Shown: positions 9,011-19,400 of the stretch, one piece after another | Layout: each line of letters begins with the position of its first letter | Numbering within the stretch: the first letter of the stretch is position 1 | Source: Symsagittifera roscoffensis | Lineage: Eukaryota > Xenacoelomorpha > Acoela > Convolutidae | Direction of reading: 5' to 3' | Length of the DNA: 64,000 bases | Assembly (NCBI RefSeq): GCF_963678635.1 | Contig: NC_087067.1 | Location: 31,964,401 to 32,028,400 of the forward strand | Notes under the pieces: model-generated | Seen by the model: only the letters and a program-made list of their open reading frames with translations | What the model was told of the DNA's origin: nothing | The model's database searches: none | Made by a program: the position numbers and the translations under genes

Positions 9011-9574
9011 TTAATTTTTTTTTGTTAACAAATGTTCAGTGTGGGTAAGTCCCACCCCCACTCCCCGGGCAAAAATATCCATCGACGTCGCCGTCGATCG
9101 CATACCAGATATAAAATTGAGGTTGGAAGCCGGAATGAGTAATAGTCCTTCCTGGGCAGCCCAGGAGGGATCATCCCTTTCGGTTTTCACGTATCTCATG
9201 CTTCCACGATCTACATCTTGAATCGTGACACTGGTCTCTTTTGGGTCCGATGTCATTTCGTTCAACCATTCCAAGACACGCAATTTCGCCAAGCTTTGTT
9301 CATATGCCTACTGTTGCTCGTCGTCGAACTCTACCTCGGGCTTGGACAGGTCATCGACCCACTCCTCGTCGTGATCATCGACTATGTCAATGTCCTGTGA
9401 CACAGTTATTTCTTCTAGACCCACTACTTCTTCCACTATCTTCTTTAGATCTATCCTGTCCACTACGAAGTCCTCTCCGTAAGGATTATATTTCTTCGTG
9501 AGTGTTGTCTTGTCACTCTGTCGAGTCTGTATCGTAAATGGAAGAATCGGTTCCAAATTCTTGGGAACCTCCAT
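9011..9574 (-). pseudogene. Acidic Pol tail (copy B)
   Basis: Two frames (9,308-9,574 and 9,011-9,292) correspond to the single copy-A frame 2,511-2,984; a stop after FDDEQQ splits them. The second part contains about 25 residues absent in A (ERDDPSWAAQEGLLLIPASN). It ends at the A-run preceding the macro-like ORF. Confidence 0.55.
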
Positions 9575-9648
9575 TTGTTCGGGGTCTTACCAGTCCTCCT
9601 CTGCGTAGGGTAAGGTTTCTTCATCTGCTTCGATCACTTCGTTGGGAT

Positions 9649-9984
9649 CTAGGTCCAGTGGTGGACTTGTTGACTTGTTCCTTCCTCTACGACCTCATTT
9701 CCATCGTTCTTTTGCCTGGTGCCCTTCTCGTTGACCTCACAAGCAGGGTCCATCATCAGATAATCCTTCTCTTCCATGTCTGCAAGTATACACCAGTCCT
9801 CTGTAGATGGATTGTGTGGCTTCATGTTCTCATAGTGAGCGGCTCTGCATGTACTCAGTCTATGAAATTGTTCCTCCTGGTGCACTTCCGTAATCATGAA
9901 GGGTCCCCTCCACTTTTTAGGAGCTTTTTCGTTCCTTTCGGTGGTATGACGTTCTGAAATACCCATACGTTCTGAATTACCCAT
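9649..9984 (-). pseudogene. Integrase C-terminal GPY/F-type region (copy B)
   Basis: KKWRGPFMITEVHQEEQFHR followed by RAAHYENMKPH, equivalent to 3,015-3,319. An 8-bp duplication (gttgactt near 9,670) inserts a frameshift before the acidic tail. Confidence 0.6.
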
Positions 9985-10890
9985 ACGCTATCTTATCGAA
10001 TCTTTTCCTCTGCCTTGCCTGTGCCTGCTGAGTGTTCCGTCTACACAAGTCGTTTAACTCTTGTTGACGTTTAATCGCATCCCTTACATAGACTTGTGGT
10101 GATGTTTTCTTCCCCTCATACTCCGGGTAAAAGAAAGTCAAGGGCAAAGACTTCTCATGTCCAGTTAGCATCATGTGTGGACTAACTCCGGTGGTGGAGT
10201 GTTGCGGGCTTTTGTAAGCTCCCATCACCTGTGGAAGATATCTGTCCCATTGGTCGTGTACCTGGTACAATATACCCTCAGCATCGACACTAACGTTCTA
10301 TTTTGCATTTCCACTAAGCCAATTATCTGGGGATGGTATGTCGTGGAGTGGGCCTGAGCCACCTGCGAACGTCGCATGAGCTCTTTCGTAAGTTCTCCCA
10401 CGAAAGATGTTCCGTTATTCGATTGAAACGTCATCGGACAACCATGTCTTGCTATCCACGTGTTGATTAGGTGATCGCAAGACTCTTCTGCTGAGGCAGT
10501 TATGCAGGGCACGGCCTCTGCATACTTCGTGAAGTGATCTATCATGACTAAGACTTGATTATAACCACTGTCTGTCATGCATATCTTTTGGTCATCAATC
10601 TGTACCACCTCGTTAAATTCAGATGACTCGATGGGCTGCAAGGTAAATCGCAACTTCCTTGGATCCTTGACTTGTCGGCATGACAGACATGCTGTTACAC
10701 ACTTCCAATATGCCTTTTTCATTCCAGGCCACTCAAAGCGTTTCAGAATCCTCTGGTATACTTTGTCGATTCCCTGATGGCCCATCTGATCATGTGATCT
10801 GAATAAAAGTTCTGTTTGATAGAGTTGCGCCAACACTATGGCATTATATTTGTACAGGACTTTGTCCTCTTCTCTTCTCTTGCAAGCCAC
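9977..10890 (-). pseudogene. Integrase core (copy B), DDE Asp changed to Asn
   Basis: HHCC region (SHDQMGHQGIDKVY ... CVTACLSCRQVK), first Asp in VQIDDQK, Glu in GLVEMQNRTL. The expected SDNG is SNNGTSF (codon at 10,417-10,419), as in copy A. The frame to 10,225 is open for 221 codons. The following segment (10,270-9,977; DRYLPQVMGAYKSPQHSTTG) overlaps it in another frame. Confidence 0.78.
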
Positions 10891-10950
10891 GATCCCGTCC
10901 TTATTCAGAATTCAGATATAACCTTCCCTCGTTCTGCATAAAGTACTGTC

Positions 10951-12051
10951 TCAGAATGCGTGTCTCTCTTCCTCCAGATCGCCTTTGTCCGGAGCTCCAT
11001 TTTCAATCCACCGTTTCAGGTTGCTCGTCAAGCGGTCATTTCTCTGTGCTCTTTGTAGGTCCGAGAGTCTGTATCTCGCCTTCAAGTACGTCTTCATGAC
11101 CCTCATCTGACTATTCATTTCATCTGGCTGATGCGTGTCATCTTCCATCTTAACGCACCAAATCTTCGCTAATGGTTGTGTTTCTTGTATGAACGGTTGA
11201 AGATCAGTCCTGACTACCTCTCTTTGCGGCAACAAGCTTATCGAACGTTCCGATACTGCTATTGTTTCCAGATCATCTGCTGCGTTGTCAAAGACTCTTT
11301 CACCCGTTATGAGGTAGCTATCACTGTCAGGGTCTTGATATACCTCCCTATCTAGATCCCTTGCTCGAGTTTCCACTAATAGTGTGTGGATAGCTAGCTC
11401 TGATGTCTGATCCTGAGCTGGAGTTCCGGTCTGAATAGGTGTCGATTCCTGAACTCCGGGAGTTGTCATCCATTGAAGAGTCTGCGATAGAGCACGTCCT
11501 CTCCTCCGGATCAGTTCTGTGCGTTCTTTGCATCCATCTGAACTCCCCGGACAAAACTTTATTCTCCAGGTCCTGTTTCTCATCAGGAACTTTCTCATCT
11601 ACATCAGACGCTCCGGACAAATTTTCTTGTCCCGGGTGTTGATTTTGAACTCGCCGGTTCTTGTCACTGTTCGTCTCCCCGGACAAAAAATCTTGCACCA
11701 TGTTTCGTCAACCTTCTCACCCTCCTTATCCTGGTCCTCAAAGGTAACGATTTTCTTTTGCGTATCGTTCCCCTGTTCTTTCCGTTTGTATGATATGCTT
11801 GTCAAGACGTTTTGGGGTATTGAAGACACTAGTTGCTGAACTATAGTCCTACAATCCCTTCCATTTTCTCTGTGTTGTCGTCTTGACGGCATGATCTTCA
11901 CCCTCTCGCAGGTTGTCAGTGATGCCATAGCTGCTGACCACTCGGGATCATCTCTGGTCACTTCTCTCTCCAACAATCCACCCAAAATCCGCATCACTTG
12001 CGGTGTGACCTGTACTGTTTTATCCAATAAAAAGAGGCTGTTAATGTTCAT
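10951..12051 (-). pseudogene. Pol linker (copy B)
   Basis: Long hydrophilic segment in three overlapping frames (11,599-12,051; 11,348-11,701; 10,951-11,598) rich in Ser, Asp, Glu and Arg. It includes the roughly 270-bp part missing from copy A (11,770-12,045; QVTPQVMRILGGLLEREV). It may be a disordered tether between RNase H and integrase. No motif recognised. Confidence 0.5.
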
Positions 12052-12767
12052 GCGAGAGAGTTTCTACTGGATATAATCTTTATCTCGGCTGCTTTCTCTA
12101 CATGTAACTCAGGATGACCTGGGATTGGATGTCCAGACTTATACAACCATCTCGTCAAGGGAAGCGCTTCGTGAGTTTTTTTGTCCAGAAACGAGAAACC
12201 TTCCTTGATTTCTGCCGGATTGGCTTGCTTCTGTTCCAATCTTTCATAGAACTCGTTCTTCATGCTGAGGCTGTCAGCATTCTGGTGTTTGTCGCGCATC
12301 CTGTGCTCGATTATCATGTGGTAGCCATCTAATCTCACTATCCATCTACCAATATAACTCTGATCCATCGAGTATGTCTTCAACCAGGATAACGCTCTGT
12401 TATCCCCGCGTAACTTAAAGGGAGCGCTGCCCAAGTATGCGCGGTACTTTTCCACAAATGTGACTACTGCAAACGTTTCTGCTTTCGGTGCACCATATTT
12501 CATCTAAGTGTCACTTAACACCTTACTGCCATATGCAACGGGACGAAGAACTGTTCTTCCATTCCATTCCTGCTCCTGATGCAGTATTCCTGAGATGGCT
12601 ACTACTGATGCGTCTGTGTCAAGAAAATACATGCCTTTTTCTGTAGGCATACCTAGCACTGGCGCTTCGCATAGTTTCCGCTTTATGTTCTCGAAGGCAG
12701 CTTGTGCTTCTTCGTTCCATTCGAACTTCTTTCCTTTGTTGCGCATTAGCTTCTGCATGGGATACAC
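12048..12767 (-). pseudogene. RNase H domain (copy B)
   Basis: Two consecutive frames, 12,504-12,767 (FEWNEEAQAAFENIKRKL, TDASVVAISGILHQE) and 12,048-12,503 (YGAPKAETFAVVTFVEKYRA, GDNRALSWLKT, HRMRDKHQNADSLS). The usual catalytic acidic residues are visible (Asp in TDAS, Glu in KAETF, Asp in GDNRAL, Asp in NADSLS). The frames meet at a stop near 12,504. Confidence 0.8.
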
Positions 12768-13255
12768 CTTGTCTGCATATCCTTTATGAACTCACGGTAA
12801 TAATTGGCAAACCCTAGGAAGCTCATGAGTTGTTTGTCCGTTCTGGGAGCCTTCCATGTCAGCACAGCCTCTACTGCTTCCGGGTCCGGCCTCCCACCAT
12901 GCCTGTCCACCATTCCTGCTAGATATTTGATTGAGTCCCTCAGGATCTCGTATTTCGATGGTTTGCATTTCAAGCCTGCTCTCTTCATGCAGTCAAAAAC
13001 CTCATCGAGCCGATCAATGTGGTTTTCCAGGGTGGGTGTTATTATGACCACGTCAAACACATAACACATCACCAGGTTCCCGTACTTTTTCGTCACTCCG
13101 GTCAAAGCCTGAGCCATCAATCTTTGAAAAGTGGCTGTTGCGTTGCACAATCCGAAGGGCATCCTCTTCCACTGGTACAACCCCAACTCACATGCGAATC
13201 CGGTCTTCTCTCTGTCCTTCTTCCGCGGAGGGACCTGCCAGAAGGCCGAACCCAA
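12746..13255 (-). pseudogene. Reverse transcriptase palm/thumb (copy B), YVFD active site
   Basis: 169 codons with GSAFWQVPPRKKDREK, MPFGLCNATATFQRLMAQ and the thumb FLGFANYYREFIKDM. The catalytic box reads CYVFDVVI; the first Asp codon has become Phe (codon at 13,055-13,057) where copy A has YVDD. Losing this metal-binding Asp should abolish polymerisation. Confidence 0.85.
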
Positions 13256-13305
13256 GTCCAGAGTGGTGAAGAACTTGGTGTCACCAAGTTACGAGAGGCT
13301 TTCGT

Positions 13306-13635
13306 CTATTCGCGGTATCGGGTACGCGTCTTTTTTGTCACCGCGTTCAAATAACGAAAGTCGCAACAGAACCTAAATTGCCCCTTTTCTTTTTTTGCCA
13401 TTCTTACCCCGCAAGCCCACGGCAATTTCGAGGGTTCTATCATGTCGTATTCGAGCAACATTTCTATCTCCGCTCGGCACGTTTCCGATTTATGTGGTGT
13501 CATTCGTCTTACGCTTTCGCTATGTGGAACAGCGCCTTCCTCTAGTTCGATTTCGTGTTCGACGAAATTACAACAACCGATATCCTCCTTATGTTTTGAA
13601 AATACATCCGCGATCCAATTTAAAACCACCCGCAA
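13306..13635 (-). pseudogene. Reverse transcriptase N-terminal fingers (copy B)
   Basis: Contains VEHEIELEEGAVPHSESVRR, then EMLLEYDMIEPSKLPWACGV and FRFCCDFRYLNAVTKKT, the expected fingers-domain landmarks upstream of the palm. It is separated from the palm by a frameshift at about 13,256-13,305. This is the part missing from copy A. Confidence 0.8.
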
Positions 13636-13713
13636 TTATTCAAAGTCTCCCTCGCCAATTTTCCCTTTTAAGTGTTCTATTTCTGGCAAAACCGATTTGT
13701 CAGATTCTAGTTC

Positions 13714-14261
13714 TTATGACGAGGGGCGTTCCAGAAAAATCGAGCAGCTCGACAAGCCGTCGCCCGTTTCAGATTTCATTGAAAACAATTTATGAATAAA
13801 TTTTAATTCATTAATCCTTTTTAAAATTATATCTTTATTGGCATGATAAGGGCAATCTTTCACCTTATATCTCTTCAAGTTTTGTGTCTCTTTATAGTCA
13901 GTCCTCATCGGCAAAGCGTAACCAAGCTTCTTTCCAAGCTGGACTGAAACCGTGGTGTCCAGTGTGTTCAATAACACACTGACACACAGTCCGTTTCGAG
14001 TTTCGAGTTACCGAGAAGCTCTGGCCTAAAATCACTGAACTTTGACTATTTGGGTTCGGTACCAAACAAACCTGTTTACTATCACTTAATGATATTAATT
14101 TTCTCATTCTAAAAAATGCTACTACCGCTTGTCCCGGCTGTAGTTTTACCTTTCTGTCTAAAAAGATTGGTACCTTGTTTTCATCTGTTAGTATCCTATT
14201 AACTGGTTTCTTAACATACTTCCGGTCCGGGTTTCTAATCCTTATTAGGCCGTTGCTCTAG
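13714..14261 (-). pseudogene. Pol region between protease and RT (copy B)
   Basis: Overlapping frames read on from the protease: RNPDRKYVKKPVNRILTDEN, then PGQAVVAFFRMRKLISLSD, then VKDCPYHANKDIILKRINEL. This inter-domain region is typical of gypsy Pol. Frames change near 13,900. No catalytic motif. Confidence 0.5.
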
Positions 14262-14480
14262 TCAATCATCACGTCGAAACTGCTGACAAAATCTCTGCCC
14301 AAGATAAACTGGTCGGCGTCGTCCAAATTCTCTACCACCAAGAAGCTCATCCAAAGATCCCGTCTTCCCATGTGGAGGACCGTTATTGGTGCTCTTCCGG
14401 CTACGTAAATCGCTCCTCGACTGGCTGCCGCTAGTCGGAGATTCGTTTCTTTCTTTGCTTTCTTTGCTAAAGCCTATTGC
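14262..14480 (-). pseudogene. Aspartic protease remnant (copy B), active site missing
   Basis: The frame without a start codon gives GAIYVAGRAPITVLHMGRRD and the conserved protease C-terminal motif QFILGRDFVSSFDVMID. The N-terminal half with the catalytic D-T/S-G triplet is not found. The sequence jumps from a zinc-knuckle start (CANCSSTDHHV, about 14,520) to the middle of the protease, so an internal deletion is likely. Confidence 0.65.
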
Positions 14481-14482
14481 CT

Positions 14483-15184
14483 TCATGCCCTGTTTGTAAG
14501 TTGGGCTGCTAAAACATGATGGTCCGTCGAGCTGCAATTTGCACATGAGCGTCTCTTGTCCATATCGTCCCTTGGTTTGTACCAGTTGTTTCCTTGGTTT
14601 CCTGGTCCATTGATAAAATTGCCATAATTGTTTTTATAATATCCAGATCTCGATGGAGGCTTCAGCAAAAGATATTCTTTTGACTTGAGTCTCAACTCCT
14701 CTGGTGTTGGCGCATTGGTTGAGAGTGGTGTGTAAGGTGTCGCCAACATTGTTCGAAGTTCATCATTCTTCACACCATCGATGAATTTTGAGGCTACTGC
14801 CAGGTTCTTCCTTCTGATTGACCCATCTGGTTGGCTACGTCTTCTCAGCATCTCCAGATCGTCTAGAAACTTGTCTATCGTCTCATCTTCACGTTGCCTC
14901 CGTTTCTCGCAGCGCATCATTGCTTGGTGTCCTTGCACCCCTGAGCCGAAACGATTTCACAAGATTTCAAAAAGATTCTCAGCAGTGTCCCGCTGGTATT
15001 GCTTTTTGGCCATCAAACAGCTTAGGGCTTTCCGTTCCAAGTTGCTGGTCAGTGCACTGCAATCTTGTCTTTCTGACAAGTCCTCTTCCTCAAAATGCAG
15101 TTTCATTGCCTCTATCCAGGTATCGATACAGCCATCAGATTCGTCTTTATAGCATCTTGGTTTCTTAAAAACCCTTCTGGACTT
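14483..15184 (-). pseudogene. Gag capsid and zinc-knuckle start (copy B)
   Basis: In frame from about 15,180: DTWIEAMKLHFEEEDLSERQ, then a stop, then MRCEKRRQREDETIDKFLDD and KFIDGVKNDELRTMLATP, matching the helical layout of a retrotransposon capsid. It ends in CANCSSTDHHV, the start of a CCHC knuckle whose last Cys is lost. One in-frame stop at about 14,960 interrupts it. Confidence 0.65.
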
Positions 15185-16207
15185 TTAACTACGCTCATTG
15201 GTCCTCGACAACCCCGTAAGAAATATTTCCAAGGACCTGTTCAGAGGTTCAAAGGCTGTGGCCATTGACGCAGCGTCTCTCGAATGTCCCGCCTGAGTTT
15301 CTTTGCCACCTGATAAGGGCTCTGGACTTTCCCTCCTGTCCGACTCGCTGGGATTATTTTTTCCTTGGCTCGCATAACTCATGTTCCTGTAATCACATCT
15401 GCCAGTCGCATGTGTATCTTGCGCTGGTCTTTCGTTAGAGGTCTGTATTTTGCCAGTTGAACTTCCTCTGTTCTTTGGGCCCCGGGGTTTATTGTTCCCT
15501 GTGGTATAGGTTGATGAACTGCCCCTTCCTCTAGTGGATCCATATTTCCTTCTTCTATTCTGCTGCTTGCTTAAGTTCACCCTCGGCTCACTACTGGGTT
15601 CTCCCGAGTTCGATTCCCAATTTTTTGATCCACTCCTGCTGCCTAGTAGCCCATCCAACCTATCCATGATAGCCTGAGTTCGCCTCTCTATCATCGTATC
15701 TATCTTCGTGTCAAGGGTCCCAAGATTCTGCTCTTGTTGAATTCTCAACTTCTCCATGTCGTCTCTTAATCGTAATTCTCTTTGCTTAGCCTCCCTAGTC
15801 AATCGCGACAGGTTCTTTGCTAAGTGTTCATCCGTTCTCTCCTTCAAGTGTTTTTTGCTTCTGCTAGCTTCTTGTCTGTTGCGGTTGATCTCTTCCCGCA
15901 GACTTTCTCTCTCGACGTGGACTGCCTTTTCCAGCTCACTCATTCTCATGGACATCTGATACTGTTCTCCTATACTCCCCACTATGTTGGTCAAGGCTTC
16001 TTCAATTGATGCTTCGTTTTCCACTAATGGCGTCACAAGTGGCGGTGTCACCCTATCGATCCCAGGTAGCTTGGTGCTGGTCGAGATTCGGGCTTTGATT
16101 CTCTGCCTCGACGTCTTTTCACTATCCACCTCTGGATCCGCCGGTGCGTTGCTTAGCCCTGTATTCCTACTCTGCCCAGTTCGCATTTCTGATTTCGTCA
16201 TATTCAC
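15185..16207 (-). CDS. Gag N-terminal coiled-coil region (copy B)
   Basis: 340 codons, the longest intact frame of this element. Residues roughly 95-185 form a highly charged helix with heptad-like spacing (LEKAVHVERESLREEINRNR), a likely coiled coil. The C-terminal part is Arg/Gly/Ser-rich and basic (QNRRRKYGSTRGRGSS). It precedes the capsid, so it may act as a matrix-like or assembly domain. Start and end are set by flanking stops; it was probably continuous with neighbours. Confidence 0.6.
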   Translation of the reverse strand: MNMTKSEMRTGQSRNTGLSNAPADPEVDSEKTSRQRIKARISTSTKLPGIDRVTPPLVTPLVENEASIEEALTNIVGSIGEQYQMSMRMSELEKAVHVERESLREEINRNRQEASRSKKHLKERTDEHLAKNLSRLTREAKQRELRLRDDMEKLRIQQEQNLGTLDTKIDTMIERRTQAIMDRLDGLLGSRSGSKNWESNSGEPSSEPRVNLSKQQNRRRKYGSTRGRGSSSTYTTGNNKPRGPKNRGSSTGKIQTSNERPAQDTHATGRCDYRNMSYASQGKNNPSESDRRESPEPLSGGKETQAGHSRDAASMATAFEPLNRSLEIFLTGLSRTNERS

Positions 16208-16225
16208 AAAGTCTCTTGACTGGCC

Positions 16226-16848
16226 TCATTCTTTTGTGGTATTGCTTTTTGTCCTCACCACGCCAAATTGGTCCATGGTACCAGTCTCTCTATCGGTGTA
16301 TGCGCCATTCTCCTGAGTCGAGCTATTGAGGCTGACTTGAGATCCGAAGTCATCTTGCCCGTCATCGTCCTCTTCTTCTTCCTGGGTTTCTGCTTCATCG
16401 CCTGTACCCGTTCCCATAGTAAATGGAAAGAAGTTTCCTAAAGTGTTCTTCACACTTTTTGAAGATGATGAGGACGTTGCCGGTTTTTCCGTCATTTCAA
16501 CCATCATGGGGTTGTCTGTGGGTGATCTTGTAGTCGCCACACTTTCAGTGTTAAGATGTCGGACAGTTCCGACATCTCTTATCGGTCCAAGGTCCCGGTG
16601 GATGTGGCAAAATCTTGGCATTGTTCTACCGGAGTAGATTCACTCGCCAATCTTCTGTTTCCTCTCCCTTCCGGTCCATGTCCCTCCTGGTTCTCATCCA
16701 TGGCCGGGTCTGAATGGACCTCTACCTGTAACCTTGCCTTTTGTCCTTCTGATGACTTTTGACTCCTGGTTTCAACCATTATGCCTGAAATTTTCTTCCC
16801 TTTGTCGGTCCGGGTTCGTGTGATCCTTCCCACAAAAGGGTCATTCAT
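16226..16848 (-). pseudogene. Gag N-terminus (copy B)
   Basis: Two overlapping frames. The first, 16,848-16,579, starts MNDPFVGRITRTRTDKGK. The second, 16,621-16,226, has Ser-rich and acidic tracts (AETQEEEEDDDGQDD). Both are disordered-looking and lead into the coiled-coil ORF. A frameshift near 16,600 joins them. The first Met of 16,848 is the most upstream plausible start. Confidence 0.5.
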
Positions 16849-17519
16849 TGCTTTTCTCTAATTCTCAGGTATGAACTTCCTGGAGCTATCACCTAGTTTA
16901 GGTATCCTTGACTTGTCTAGACTCATTTTCAATTTACCACTTCTTACTGCCTATGCACTCAATTCAATTGCTAGTGTCCTTTTAATATTACTACTGATAA
17001 TAATAGCACAACACAAAAAATTCCAAAATTTTCATTTAAATAGTGACCACGAATTCTTGTATGTTATCACAGTACAGTGTGTACACAATTTATTCTCAAT
17101 AATCGATTATTAGTTGCAAGATATGAAGCTAGCACAGTCTGATGATATCAAAATATTTAAAAGATACTGTACTCACTACTCAATCAAGCGCAAATTTTAT
17201 TCAACTAAAACCAAAAATGAAGAAAAATGAGATTATTTTCAATGAAAAACGTATGTGTTTTGTATTTTCGTCAGTCGCAATATGATAATCGAACTTTTTT
17301 TAAAGAAAGAGATTTCTCTGTTCGGTGCTGCACCAAACAGACAAAACTTGAAGGCAGTAATTATCTCAAGTGGACGTCTATTGCACCCACCGAGTCCTTT
17401 GTTACCTATCTGCCTTCGGATTGCTCGAGCTAGACCTACTAAAATCCTCAGGCCAATCACTTTCCCAAAAAAGATTTGGATTTCAATCCACACAAACTCT
17501 TTTTCAATTTAGACTTAGT
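16849..17519 (-). other. Leader of gypsy copy B with a near-perfect palindrome
   Basis: AT-rich, without a coding domain. At 17,324-17,346 a 23-nt near-palindrome pairs with itself except for one symmetric mismatch pair and the central base. Its position between promoter and gag start recalls retroviral dimerisation signals, but that is inference. Small frames here have no recognisable content. Confidence 0.35.
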
Positions 17520-17562
17520 GTCGCGAATATCCGAGTTTAGACATGTTTTGCTTTGGTCCGGT

Positions 17563-17574
17563 CTTTTATAAAAG
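17563..17574. promoter_or_regulatory. Palindromic TATA box upstream of gypsy copy B
   Basis: CTTTTATAAAAG is a perfect 12-bp palindrome containing TATAAAAG on both strands. On the minus strand it lies about 715 bp upstream of the first gag ATG (16,848), where a gypsy LTR promoter is expected. Transcription would start near 17,535. Confidence 0.5.
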
Positions 17575-17667
17575 GCAAGTTACCAGTGCAGTCACTGGTT
17601 CCTAGCCTGTCTCCTAATAACCTATTACCTTTAACTATTTCCTTTTCTTCCATCTACCTAGGTCTTA

Positions 17668-17817
17668 ACAAAAATAAGACCCCTCCGGATTGCAAAAATA
17701 AGACCCCTCCGGGTTGGCAAAAATAAGACCCCTGCTGATTGGCAAAAACAAGACCCCTCCGGATTGGCAAAATTGGGAAACCTCCGGATTGGCAAAATTG
17801 GGACCCCTCCGGGTTTG
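17668..17817. repeat. 25-bp minisatellite, six units
   Basis: Six head-to-tail units with exact 25-bp spacing (starts near 17,668, 17,693, 17,718, 17,743, 17,768 and 17,793). The core is CAAAAATAAGACCCCTCCGG with variants in which AATAAGACC becomes AATTGGGACC. Related single motifs (GGACCCCTCCGG, CCTTCCGG) recur downstream to about 19,000, suggesting the tract is part of a larger LTR or U3 region. Confidence 0.85.
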
Positions 17818-19400
17818 TAAAAATCGCTTTTCAGAGACTTCCAAAATTACCACCCGTTACCCTTCCGGTTACGTTCTCCGATGCTATTATGCTGTTTGTA
17901 CTAACTAGGAAGGTTGTATTTTCTTTTCCTAGAGACTTCCGGATTGAAGCTAAGCCTCTTATTTAACAATTCACCTTAACTGTGAAGGGTCTTATTACTA
18001 GCCCAGTTTCAACTCGACTATTGTCTTCTGGTTCCCTTAGCCTTCCCTTTTTGTCTAGAACAGCGTAAAATTGCCTTATTCAACCGTTGCTACCCTTTGG
18101 TAGGGGTATCAGGGCTTTCCAAAAAACTTTTATAAAACGTGAAGGGTCTACCTTCCCGAATTGGTGAATTTGCTAAAAACAATCTTAAAAACTTTTCACG
18201 CGTATTTTCTCAAATAATTGATGGTTCTATGAGTAAACTCACTAATTTTTGATGTAATGGTGTCAAGATCAACTGGATCTGTCCAGTAGCTCCAAAGTTA
18301 TTAACAAAAACGTCTTTTTTCTAAAATCAAAAAATTTTCTCTCTTATAGGTTCCGCCTAACTTTTTTCGCAATTCTGTTCCTTTCGACCTAAAAATTTTT
18401 TCTCCGGGCTCAAAAGGCCTATACTCTTTTAGTTCGATATAAAAAAATACGATCTAAAACGTTCCAGCTGGAAAAATTTGCCAAAAACAATGCTATTTGG
18501 ACCCCTCCGGACTGGTGAATCCAGTAAATCAAACACGTTAAATTCGTTTTCTCTGTAACCCGGACGGTTATCGGCAAACGGATCTTAAAACTTGTCGTTT
18601 CACTAGTGAGTTTTGTCCAAACAACAATTTTCACTGTCCTAACTCAAAAATTTCAAAAAAAAAATTTATTTTGTAGCGTTTTGTTCCTTCAAAAATCAAT
18701 AAAATTCGGTTTTTGGTACCCAATTACTTTTAACCAGTTCTGAACTAAACTTAACCAGTTCTACCTACTATACTAGTACTATTACATTGTAACTCACTAA
18801 TTTAGCGCTTTTTTCCGTTTCAAAAAATATCCATATCTCAAAAATCGCGATTTGTGGGGGATCAAAATATCGTTATTTTGACCCTAAAAACCGGTCTGCT
18901 TTGTGTGTTTTTCACTGAAAAATGGTATAGGAATATTAATACCGGCTCTATAAAAAAATACTTGTAATACTATAACCCTCCGGTTTTGTTCAATGTCCGA
19001 ATTAAGGTGCTTAATTCGGAAATTCGCAGTTCGGTGAAGGGTCACTACAGTGCAGTCACTGTCGAGCCCCCCACAGAGTAATATCTTACTTTTTGTACCA
19101 AAAGGAATCCAAAACTTTTAACGATACCCAACAGTCGATTGTTGTTGTCCTTGAGCCCTTTCTTGCCGCTCCTTGAACTGCTTGCCGGATCAGTTTTCTT
19201 CACTAATCCCGAGACCCTTCCGTTTTGAGCGCAAGTTAGCATTAACGTGCTTAAATACTCAAATAACCCTACAGTACAAGCACCACAAACGTGCCACACA
19301 ATTGATCGTAATGATCCTAACTGTTATCAATGCCTGTAACAATAATTTATCTAACAACTACAAACGGAAGGGTCGGATCATATCTCGTCTGGGGGGATGA
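17818..19400. other. Probable LTR/U3 region upstream of gypsy copy B
   Basis: No coding ORF. The stretch has recurring CCTCCGG, GAAGGGTC and GTGCAGTCACTG motifs (17,586 and 19,051), which give it internal coherence and separate it from the flanks. By position it is the 5' LTR of the minus-strand element. Termini and a partner LTR were not identified. Confidence 0.4.

Larger units (their letters stand above)
6416..17520 (-). mobile_element. Ty3/gypsy retrotransposon copy B with macro-domain ORF
   Basis: Reading the minus strand from about 17,520 downward: leader, gag (16,848-14,483), protease remnant (to 14,262), RT (13,635-12,746), RNase H (12,767-12,048), linker, integrase (10,890-9,649), acidic tail, macro-like ORF (to 8,448), spacer and 3' ORFs. 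The domain order PR-RT-RH-IN identifies Ty3/gypsy. It is more complete than copy A but inactive: the RT catalytic box is YVFD, the protease active site is missing, the integrase Asp is Asn, and many frames are broken. LTRs were not paired with certainty. Confidence 0.85.

Noticed and set aside
17668-17817. CRISPR-like array
   Set aside because: Units abut with no unique spacers, and the window is eukaryotic.
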